Below, one piece after another: positions 7,783 to 13,823 of a stretch of 31,871 nt of DNA (its first letter is position 1; each line of letters begins with the position of its first letter). Below the pieces are notes generated by a model, which worked only from the letters and a program-made list of their open reading frames with translations, searched no databases and was not told the origin of the DNA. The position numbers were made by a program, and so were the translations under genes. The stretch lies in the NCBI GenBank assembly GCA_964374095.1, contig CAYJXJ010000034.1, positions 1 to 31,871 on the forward strand. The letters are read 5' to 3'. The stretch is from CAYJXJ01 sp964374095. GTDB lineage: Bacteria > Elusimicrobiota > Elusimicrobia > UBA1565 > UBA9628.

Positions 7783-9410
7783 TCCTCGCTGCGCTTGCGC
7801 ACGAAGCGGGCCGTCCCGCCCAGCAGGCGCTCCGCTTTCTTGAGCGGGTTGTCCTCGGGAGAAGCCTGGGTGACGTCCTTCCAGTCCCCCGCGGCGGACT
7901 CGCCCCCGGCGAACTCCGGCAGGCCGGTATCAACGACCTCCGCGGCGGCGCCCGGCGCAACCACCGACAGCTTCAACGCGACCTTCCGGCCCAGGGCCGC
8001 GGCCAAGGCGGCCTCGACCTGGTCCCGGTGCCTCTCCACGCGGTCGAGCTCGAGCTGACGCTCCAGCAGCACCATCCATTCGGACTCCGAAACGCGCTGG
8101 ATGCGGGCGGCGGCGAGAATGTGGGCCAGGCTCGGACGATCCGAGACGGACGCGATCACCTTCTTCCATGCGGCATCGGCGCCCGCCGGCACGGCGGGAC
8201 GGGAGGCCGAAGCCGGAGCGGGGGAAGCCGCCGCCCCCTGCAATTTGTTGGAAAGGGACGGGGACTGCGGGCCCTGGCCCGCCGACAGCCGGGCCTCCAG
8301 CGCCTCAAGCCGTCCCACCCAGTCCCCGGCGTCCCACGCCTCCTCCACCAACCCGAAGAGGCCGAGCTCCAAAGTCAGCCGCGGCGAGTCGCTCGCCCGC
8401 AGCTCCTCGAGGACGCGGTTGAGGCGGCGCAGCAGATGCGCGAGCCTGTCGGCGGGCGCGCCGGCCGCCGACTCCAGCGCCCGCGGATCGGCGGCGGACT
8501 TGACGCCCAACCGCTCCAGGAAGACCCCCTCGAACTCCTCTCTCAGATCACGCGCGATCTGGGCCGGATCGGTCCCCGACCCGTGGGCCGAAACGAGCCA
8601 GGCGGACAGGGCCGCCGCGTCGCGGCCCAGGAGCGCGCGGGCCAGCCGGAGGATCTCCTCGCGGGCCACGTAGCCGAGCATCTCCCGCACGGCCGAAGCG
8701 GCGATCTCGCGCCCGGCGTAGGTCTGGGCCTGGTCGAGGAGGCTCACGGCGTCGCGCAGCGAGGCCCCGGAGCCTCGGGCGATGAGCGCCAGGGCTTCGG
8801 GAGCCACGGAGAGCTTCTCCTTCTTGGCGACGGCCTGCAGGTGCGAGACGATGGTTTCATGATCCGCCGGCCGGAAGCGGAAACGCTGGCAGCGGGACGC
8901 GACGGTGGCGGGGACCTTCCCGGCCTCGGTGGTCGCGAGTATGAAGACCACGTGCGCCGGGGGCTCCTCGAGCGTCTTCAAGAGGGCGTTGAAGGAAGGT
9001 GTGGAGAGCATATGCGCCTCATCGATGATGAACACCTTGTAGCGATCGCGGGTCGGGGCCAGTCCCACGGTGTCGATGATGACCTCCCGCACGTTGTCGA
9101 TGCCGGTGTGGGAAGCGGCGTCCATTTCGAGCACATCGATGGCCCGGGATTGGGCGATCTCCACGCAGGGGTCGCATTGGCCGCACGGGTCCCGGGTCGG
9201 GCCGTTCTTGCAGTTGAGGGCCTTGGCGAGCACGCGGGCCATGGTCGTCTTGCCCACGCCCCGCGGCCCGGAGAAGAGGTAGGCGTGGGCCAGCCGCTTG
9301 GCGGCGATGGCGTTGCGGAGGGTCGCGGCCACGGCGTCTTGGCCGACGACATCCCCGAAAGTCTGGGGCCGGTGCTTGCGCGCCAGGACGACGTAGGGCT
9401 TCTCGGTCAT
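7779..9410 (-). CDS. dnaX: DNA polymerase III subunit gamma/tau
   Basis: The 543-aa clamp-loader ATPase couples the replicative polymerase and the sliding-clamp loader. It shows Walker A GPRGVGKTT (48-56), the zinc module C67/C76/C79/C82, Walker B FIIDEAHM (127-134), sensor 1 ILATTEAGKV, the SRC motif at 172-174 and sensor 2 GSGASLRDAVSLLDQAQ. Domain III and a tau-like C-terminal tail follow, with an Ala/Pro-rich linker near residues 385-415. I see no A-rich slippery heptamer with a following hairpin, so a programmed gamma frameshift is not supported. It starts 4 nt after the doxX-like stop. Confidence 0.97.
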   Translation of the reverse strand: MTEKPYVVLARKHRPQTFGDVVGQDAVAATLRNAIAAKRLAHAYLFSGPRGVGKTTMARVLAKALNCKNGPTRDPCGQCDPCVEIAQSRAIDVLEMDAASHTGIDNVREVIIDTVGLAPTRDRYKVFIIDEAHMLSTPSFNALLKTLEEPPAHVVFILATTEAGKVPATVASRCQRFRFRPADHETIVSHLQAVAKKEKLSVAPEALALIARGSGASLRDAVSLLDQAQTYAGREIAASAVREMLGYVAREEILRLARALLGRDAAALSAWLVSAHGSGTDPAQIARDLREEFEGVFLERLGVKSAADPRALESAAGAPADRLAHLLRRLNRVLEELRASDSPRLTLELGLFGLVEEAWDAGDWVGRLEALEARLSAGQGPQSPSLSNKLQGAAASPAPASASRPAVPAGADAAWKKVIASVSDRPSLAHILAAARIQRVSESEWMVLLERQLELDRVERHRDQVEAALAAALGRKVALKLSVVAPGAAAEVVDTGLPEFAGGESAAGDWKDVTQASPEDNPLKKAERLLGGTARFVRKRSEE

Positions 9411-9414
9411 TCGG

Positions 9415-9816
9415 TCAATTCCGACGGCCCTCCAGGCTCACCTCGCCGGGGCCGAAGGCGACGACCATGAGGAGCCCGCCGATGATGGCGATGTTCTTAA
9501 GGAGATGCACCCGCTGGGCGGGCTCCGCGGCGGCGTGAAAGACCAGGGTCGCGGCAACGACGAAGGCGGCCAGCCCGCCCGCGGCGACGCGGCATCGGTA
9601 GCCCAGGACCAGCGCGATCGCGCCGAGGGCCTCCACCGCGGCCGCGACGGCGCACAACACCTGCGGCAGCGGCACTCCGTGCGCCTCCATGAGGCGCACC
9701 GTCCCATCGAAATTGGTGACCTTGCCGAAGGCCGAAGCGAGGAAGATCGTCGCGATCAAGAGCCGGCCGCAGAGGGCCAGCAGCGCGCTGCGGGAGAACA
9801 CTCCGCAGGATATCAC
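9415..9816 (-). CDS. DoxX-like membrane protein
   Basis: A protein of up to 133 aa with four hydrophobic helices: ALLALCGRLLIATIFLASAF, LCAVAAAVEALGAIALVLGY, AGGLAAFVVAATLVFHAA and NIAIIGGLLMVVAFGPG. The signature ASAFGKVTNFDGTVRLMEAHGVP matches the DoxX/DoxD family of small membrane proteins, some tied to quinone or redox stress functions. The open frame starts at GTG 9816, but the promoter -10 at 9812-9807 overlaps that region. GTG 9801 (giving 128 aa) is therefore a more consistent, leaderless start. It is the first gene of the operon running to 3317. Confidence 0.82.
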   Translation of the reverse strand: MISCGVFSRSALLALCGRLLIATIFLASAFGKVTNFDGTVRLMEAHGVPLPQVLCAVAAAVEALGAIALVLGYRCRVAAGGLAAFVVAATLVFHAAAEPAQRVHLLKNIAIIGGLLMVVAFGPGEVSLEGRRN

Positions 9817-9836
9817 AAGCCCGGAGCGGGTGTCAA
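9807..9836 (-). promoter_or_regulatory. Sigma70-type promoter of the doxX-dnaX-recR operon
   Basis: Minus strand: consensus TTGACA (9836-9831), an 18-bp spacer and TATCCT (9812-9807). The predicted start near 9800 falls on the GTG at 9801-9799, implying a leaderless or nearly leaderless message for the first gene. Confidence 0.6.
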
Positions 9837-9950
9837 ACGGGGGCGGTCGGCCGTCAGAATCCTCGAGTCAAGGAGGCTTGACCCGTCTCCGGCGAGGCCC
9901 CACGCGGTCCGGACCGAAGGCCGCGCGGGCGGCATGCTGGTTGTGTCCGC
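9817..9950. other. Intergenic flank left of the recombinase element, containing small dyads
   Basis: No gene is supported here. The stretch holds GTCAAG-GAGG-CTTGAC (9867-9882), a 6-bp stem with a 4-nt loop that could be an operator or hairpin. It also holds the 12-bp perfect palindrome CGGTCCGGACCG (9905-9916). A related GTCCGGAC-centred palindrome occurs on the other side of the element at 11524-11539. TTGTG at 9941-9945 has an inverted partner CACAA at 11463-11467, slightly outside the clear terminal repeats. Confidence 0.4.
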
Positions 9951-10040
9951 GGCATTATGCCGACTCCCCGATTATGCCGACTACGGGGCTTCGGACCCCG
10001 ACTCTCTCGTCGATGAGCCTTGGGCTGAAATCGGCATAAT
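9951..10040. repeat. Left terminal inverted repeat of the recombinase element
   Basis: The outer end is the 11-bp palindrome GGCATTATGCC. The repeat has three copies of ATTATGCCGA: direct at 9954-9963 and 9971-9980 (17-bp period) and inverted at 10031-10040. These look like recombinase-binding arms. Between them CGGGG (9984-9988) and CCCCG (9996-10000) form a hairpin with a UUCG-type loop, which could block read-through transcription. Confidence 0.9.
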
Positions 10041-11311
10041 CAGAGCCCGTTCAAGAACGCCAACAATCGGTCCTCAGGTCGATATCGGCGATAGCCGACT
10101 CCATGGGCCTGAGCGATTTTCGCAAGCGCGCGCTCTTTGATGGTGAGGTCAGCATGCAGGTAGATGCCGGTGGTTTCGATGGACTCGTGTCGCAGGACCT
10201 GAGCGATTTCATGCAAAGGCGCCCCTTTGCGAAGCATCTGTGTGGCGGCCGTGTGGCGAAGCCTGTGGGTACCGAGGCTTGGAATCCCAGAACGCTCGCC
10301 TGCCTTGCGCACGAGGTTGGTCACCATGGAGCGGGTCATGTTTCGATGAGGCGCGTGTTCATTCAGAAACAGACCCCGCAATGCCGAGCGAGGACGCCCT
10401 AAGCGCAGGTACGATGCGATCGCCTCGCCTACATCCCATGGCATGGGAAGCCTGTCCTCGCGCCCCTGCTTGCCCTGGATGACGAGTTCGCCGCGCGACC
10501 AGTCGCAGTCCTCAAGGCTCAAGGACGCAACCTCGGCTGCTCGCAACCCGGGGCGGAGCATCAGGATGACGGCGGCATAGCCGCGTCGCCCCGCGTGCGT
10601 GCGGCGGTCGAAAGCGAGCAAGAGCCTCCGCGCCTGATCCCCTTCCAGAGCTCTGGGCAAACCTACCAGCCGCCAACCGGCTACTGCCGGAATAGCGCCT
10701 GATAGATCGCCCGGGATTTCGCCTCGGATGTGCAGGTAGCGAAGGAAGGAGCGGAGCGCGGTCAGCTTGAACTTGGCGTAGCCAACGCTCGACCGACGCA
10801 CCTCAGCCAGAACGAATGAAGTGACGTCGGCCGTCCGCAATCCATCGAGCGCCATGCTACGAGCACCCTGAGCGGCCGATAAGAAGCAACGCGCAATATC
10901 CTGGTATCGGCGTATGACGCCGGAGTTCAACGCACGCTCCTGAGCGAGGAACTTCCCGAAGCGTTCAAGCAGTTCGGTGAGCGCTGTCTGTTCAGGAGCT
11001 TTCCGTTCCTCGGTCGGCGCGACGCCTAGCCGCCTGAGATAGCTCAGGACCGCTTCGAGGCCACGAACGGTCGGGTGCCATGTGTAGCCAAGCTTTCGCC
11101 TGTGGCAGAGGAATCTTTCGAGCGTTCGGCTCGTAAGTTCCCCAGGCTGAACGCCGATTCGAATCAGCCAGCGGCTGAGTTGCGCCATCAGGTACAGCAG
11201 ATTCCTGATTGATAGAGGTGTGTAGCCTCGGCTGCGAAGCTCACTAATGAGACCGTCTTTGCACAAAGCCAACGGCCCCACAATGCGGACAGCTTGGGAT
11301 GGGTCTGCCAT
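10040..11311 (-). CDS. Tyrosine recombinase (phage-integrase family) of the mobile element
   Basis: A 423-aa site-specific recombinase. The N-terminal part (about 15-100) resembles SAM-like domains of RIT-type integrases (LRSRGYTPLSIRNLLYLMAQ, then RKLGYTWHP). A core-binding domain occupies about 110-205. The catalytic domain carries the full active set: R257 in LRPGLRAAEV, K281 in GKQGRED, H349 and R352 in GTHRLRHTA, H375 in LRHES and the nucleophile Y384 in TGIYLHAD. A strong GGAGGAGG precedes the ATG. The protein is complete and looks functional. It is not an integron integrase, since it sits in its own inverted repeats with no attI/attC nearby. Confidence 0.93.
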   Translation of the reverse strand: MADPSQAVRIVGPLALCKDGLISELRSRGYTPLSIRNLLYLMAQLSRWLIRIGVQPGELTSRTLERFLCHRRKLGYTWHPTVRGLEAVLSYLRRLGVAPTEERKAPEQTALTELLERFGKFLAQERALNSGVIRRYQDIARCFLSAAQGARSMALDGLRTADVTSFVLAEVRRSSVGYAKFKLTALRSFLRYLHIRGEIPGDLSGAIPAVAGWRLVGLPRALEGDQARRLLLAFDRRTHAGRRGYAAVILMLRPGLRAAEVASLSLEDCDWSRGELVIQGKQGREDRLPMPWDVGEAIASYLRLGRPRSALRGLFLNEHAPHRNMTRSMVTNLVRKAGERSGIPSLGTHRLRHTAATQMLRKGAPLHEIAQVLRHESIETTGIYLHADLTIKERALAKIAQAHGVGYRRYRPEDRLLAFLNGL

Positions 11312-11367
11312 ATCCTCCTCCTTTTCCCAGCGAATGCCGGGATAAGAGAAGTATGGCAGACGGCCGT

Positions 11368-11457
11368 ATTATGCCGATTTCAGCTCAAGGCTCATCGACG
11401 AGAGAGTCGGGGTCCGAAGCCCCGTAGTCGGCATAATCGGGGAGTCGGCATAATGCC
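11368..11457. repeat. Right terminal inverted repeat of the recombinase element
   Basis: This is the reverse complement of 9951-10040 with one difference. Its arms are ATTATGCCGA at 11368-11377 and TCGGCATAAT at 11428-11437 and 11445-11454, with the same GC hairpin between. It lies about 55 bp upstream of the recombinase start codon, so recombinase binding could also regulate the gene. Confidence 0.9.
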
Positions 11458-11663
11458 GGCCCCACAATCTGAGACTAGCCCGCCGACGATTCGGCCCGAG
11501 GCGGCTTGCCCCGCCGTGAGCCGCTGCGTCCGGACGCAGTGGCCTACGGGTCGCGTTCTTGAACGCCGGCGCATCGTTTCCCCGGCGAGACGCCCTCTTT
11601 CCCGTTGGGGGGCTGGATTGTCGCGCTCCGGGCTGCCTACAATCTTTCAGCGCACCCCGCTGG
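11458..11663. other. Intergenic region right of the recombinase element
   Basis: No coding sequence is supported. The only clear structure is the perfect 16-bp palindrome CTGCGTCCGGACGCAG (11524-11539), and GTTCTTGAACG nearby (11555-11565) is also near-palindromic. Open frames crossing this region are shadows that run through the mobile element. Confidence 0.4.
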
Positions 11664-11704
11664 TATTGACCCCCCCCCCGCCGCACGCGGTAGAATTCCC
11701 GCGT
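11664..11704 (+). promoter_or_regulatory. Promoter module copy 1: TTGACC, C10 tract, TAGAAT, overlapping dyad
   Basis: TTGACC (11666-11671) and TAGAAT (11691-11696) are separated by 19 bp, most of it a run of ten C (11670-11679). The -10 box sits in the centre of ACGCGG-N8-CCGCGT (11685-11704), a dyad that could be an operator. From TATTGA to CCGCGT the sequence is identical to 18051-18089 apart from two extra C. A 19-bp spacer is poor for sigma70, so this copy may be weak or off. Confidence 0.6.
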
Positions 11705-11873
11705 GGCGGCCATTAATTCGCGCCAGCGGACCCTCCACGATTTCATCGCCGTCACCGCGGAGGTCTACGACGCTCCTCCGAACCTCCGGCGCCAAGCCGT
11801 GATGACGGCGATCGGGGCGCTCTGAATCTTGGCGCCGCTGATGCCGCTGCTGGAGCACTTCCTGCTGCGGTGA
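11703..11873 (+). pseudogene. Possible short ORF with internal stop downstream of promoter copy 1
   Basis: A GTG at 11703, exactly where transcription from promoter copy 1 would begin, opens 40 codons ending in TGA 11823-11825. The peptide contains RQRTLHDFIAVTAEVYDAP. In the same frame a further 15 codons, ILAPLMPLLEHFLLR, run to TGA 11871-11873. Together this would be a 56-codon protein with a hydrophobic C-terminal helix, interrupted by one stop. It may be a decayed gene or a leader region; nothing similar is known to me. Confidence 0.25.
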
Positions 11874-11943
11874 AGGCATCCCAAGGGACTTCGCGCCGCG
11901 AGCTCAGTTGGTGGAAATTTGTAGAATTTGGGACCGGACCCTA

Positions 11944-11972
11944 TTGACACGGAGGACGGTGCGACACATACT
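11944..11972 (+). promoter_or_regulatory. Sigma70-type promoter of the 609-aa lipoprotein gene
   Basis: Consensus TTGACA (11944-11949), a 17-bp spacer and CATACT (11967-11972) lie immediately upstream of the ATG at 11990. The predicted leader is about 10 nt with only a weak GGAAAG purine stretch, another very short leader in this window. Confidence 0.55.
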
Positions 11973-11989
11973 TTTGGAAAGAACACTCC

Positions 11990-13819
11990 ATGAGCACCGC
12001 CAGGATTCTCCGCCGCATCAGGCTTGAGACTTTCGGCCCTGCTACGCTGGCACTCTTCCTCCTCCCCGCGCATGCCCTGGCGGCGTGCCAATGGGACACT
12101 GAGCTCCAGGGGGAATGCCCCCCTGCCGGAAAATCCCGAGCCAACATAGCCTTGGAATCCTGTCTCCAACAAACGGCAGGAATCGCCGACGCCTGCAGGA
12201 AGGAAGCCGCGCAGGCCAAGGACTTGCTGTCGAAAGCGGACCTCAGCGAACGGGATCGGGCGAAGGCGGCCGAAACGATCCGGCTGGCCAAGGACCTTTT
12301 CGACAAGAACGCCCGCCTCTACGCCGATTACACGAGGCTTCTGACGGAGGAATTGGGCAAGACGACGGAGGAGGGCGACCGGGATGCCATCGAGGGAGAA
12401 CTCCAAAGCGTCCACCATTTCATTAGGGAGTCTGACGCCCACCTCGATTTTGTACGAGGCATCACGCTGCCGAAGGAGAAGCCGCCAGCCTTGAACACCG
12501 CGGAAGAATCGATCACGGGCAAAGTGTCGGGCGCCGGAGTGACAGTTGGAGAGAACCCCAAGACCCCGGGGTCCTCGGCGGTCGTTGATGAGCCTCGCCG
12601 CGACCCCGCGGAAAGCCGGGAAGGGCCTGACCTCAAGCCTTCCGACAATGCTCCGGACGGGAGCAAGGCGCGCCGGACGGCCACGCTTGACCAACGCCTG
12701 GCCCGCTCAACGCTTGCCGGCAGCGCGTCCACCGCCAAAGCCCGGCAGAGCATGCAGAATATGGCCGGGGCCCTCAACGATCCCAAGGCCGGCGCGGGGG
12801 ACGACGGCCTCGGCCCCCGAGGGAGCCGCCCCGGGGCGGCTTCCGGCGCCAAGCCGGGCCCGCGCCCCCCCGCGGGGTCGCCGGCCCCCGCGGCCCCTGG
12901 CGCCGGCGATGGGCCCGCGCTGAGCGCGAGACCCGGGATCGGGAGCCGCGACATCCCGGATCAAGGAGCCGCGCACACCCTGGAGTCTCTCTTGGCTCAG
13001 GCGGGCGTGGCGACGAACTTGCGTGATCTACCCGAGGCCGTGGTGCGGGAAGCGAGCCGTAAGGCCCAGATCATCTTCATCGACGGGGCCGCGAAGCGCT
13101 CTGACGACGTGAACAAGACCCCGGAGGACAACTTCGACGCCTTCCTGCGCAGCGTCGTGGAGAATCTGAAGAAGTACCGCTTCGTCCTGGGCCGGTACGA
13201 CCCGAAGAACCCCCTGTTCCGGGACATCGAGGTTGACGAGTCCGCCAGGCAGCGGGTCCTTCGCTGGAGCCGCTCCTGCGGCCCTCCGGAGAAGTGCAAT
13301 GACGTCGCCGCGCTCAAGGGGATTCTGCGTTACAAGAAGGGCGGGTGGGTGCCCATGGACGTGGTCGACGCGCATTTCAAACGGCTCATGGGACAGCGCT
13401 TGGCGGAGTTCGAGAAGGACTTGGCCGCGGTCGAGGCCCAGGAGGGAACGCCAAGGAGCTGGACCCGGCAGACGGGGCTCGTTGGCGGCCAGAATCCCGC
13501 CAGGAAGCAGGCCCCAACCTCAAGCCTGGGACAGAGGGTGTTGGGCCGCATGTCCAAGTGGCTAGCCGGCCTCGAATCGTTTCTACGGCCGCAAGGCATC
13601 GGCGCGACGGCGCAACAACCCCGGGGGGCGACCCAGCCGCAGCCCGCCCAAACGAGGGCCGAGCACGGCGATCTGAGCCTGACTGCGACCAGGAGGCTCC
13701 AACCCGCGGCGGCGCCCCCGCCCCCTGAGGAGTCCCTGTCCTGGTGGCAGAGGCTCAAGAGATGGCTGAAAGAAACAGGGCGCCGGGCGCGAGCCGCCCT
13801 CCCGGGCGGGGGGGGCTAG
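11990..13819 (+). CDS. Unrecognised 609-aa exported protein, possible lipoprotein
   Basis: The N-terminus has basic residues, a hydrophobic core (ATLALFLLPAHALAA) and LAAC with cysteine 33, which fits a lipobox, so it may be lipid-anchored. Residues about 45-155 are helical and charged (AKDLLSKADLSERDRAKAAE). Residues about 175-320 are a low-complexity Pro/Gly/Ala linker. A second folded region (about 325-475) contains NFDAFLRSVVENLKKYRFVL and a CGPPEKC pair. Another Pro-rich linker precedes a basic amphipathic tail, SLSWWQRLKRWLKETGRRAR. No family is recognised. The gene ends in a G8 run 4 nt before the next start. It probably forms a unit with the 1399-aa gene. Confidence 0.75.
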   Translation: MSTARILRRIRLETFGPATLALFLLPAHALAACQWDTELQGECPPAGKSRANIALESCLQQTAGIADACRKEAAQAKDLLSKADLSERDRAKAAETIRLAKDLFDKNARLYADYTRLLTEELGKTTEEGDRDAIEGELQSVHHFIRESDAHLDFVRGITLPKEKPPALNTAEESITGKVSGAGVTVGENPKTPGSSAVVDEPRRDPAESREGPDLKPSDNAPDGSKARRTATLDQRLARSTLAGSASTAKARQSMQNMAGALNDPKAGAGDDGLGPRGSRPGAASGAKPGPRPPAGSPAPAAPGAGDGPALSARPGIGSRDIPDQGAAHTLESLLAQAGVATNLRDLPEAVVREASRKAQIIFIDGAAKRSDDVNKTPEDNFDAFLRSVVENLKKYRFVLGRYDPKNPLFRDIEVDESARQRVLRWSRSCGPPEKCNDVAALKGILRYKKGGWVPMDVVDAHFKRLMGQRLAEFEKDLAAVEAQEGTPRSWTRQTGLVGGQNPARKQAPTSSLGQRVLGRMSKWLAGLESFLRPQGIGATAQQPRGATQPQPAQTRAEHGDLSLTATRRLQPAAAPPPPEESLSWWQRLKRWLKETGRRARAALPGGGG

Positions 13820-13823
13820 CCGG

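Larger units (their letters stand above)
9951..11457 (-). mobile_element. Solo tyrosine-recombinase transposon-like element with 90-bp terminal inverted repeats
   Basis: The 1507-bp unit consists only of a recombinase gene between two 90-bp inverted repeats (9951-10040 and 11368-11457). They match at 89 of 90 positions, the difference being G in the left copy and A in the equivalent strand of the right copy within the TTGRGCTG stretch. The recombinase stop codon touches the left repeat. Near-identity of the repeats indicates recent or maintained mobility. Inverted repeats around tyrosine recombinases are known from RIT elements, but those carry three recombinases; here there is one. No target-site duplication is evident at the outer edges. 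Confidence 0.85.

Noticed and set aside
7779..9410. Programmed -1 frameshift producing a short gamma form of DnaX
   Set aside because: No A-rich slippery heptamer followed by a stem-loop was seen in the gene.
10040..11311. Recombinase considered as the integron integrase for the cassettes at 29.8-31.9 kb
   Set aside because: It is 18 kb away, flanked by its own inverted repeats, lacks nearby attI/attC sites and has an N-terminal region unlike IntI. The array orientation also places any intI to the right of the window.
9941..11467. TTGTG/CACAA as the true outer ends of the recombinase element
   Set aside because: The sequence between these 5-mers and the 90-bp repeats matches poorly, so the pair may be coincidental. 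The clear repeat boundaries were used instead.
11703..11873. TGA at 11823 read as selenocysteine in a short protein
   Set aside because: No selenocysteine family is recognisable and I could not identify a SECIS-like hairpin. Decay or chance is simpler.
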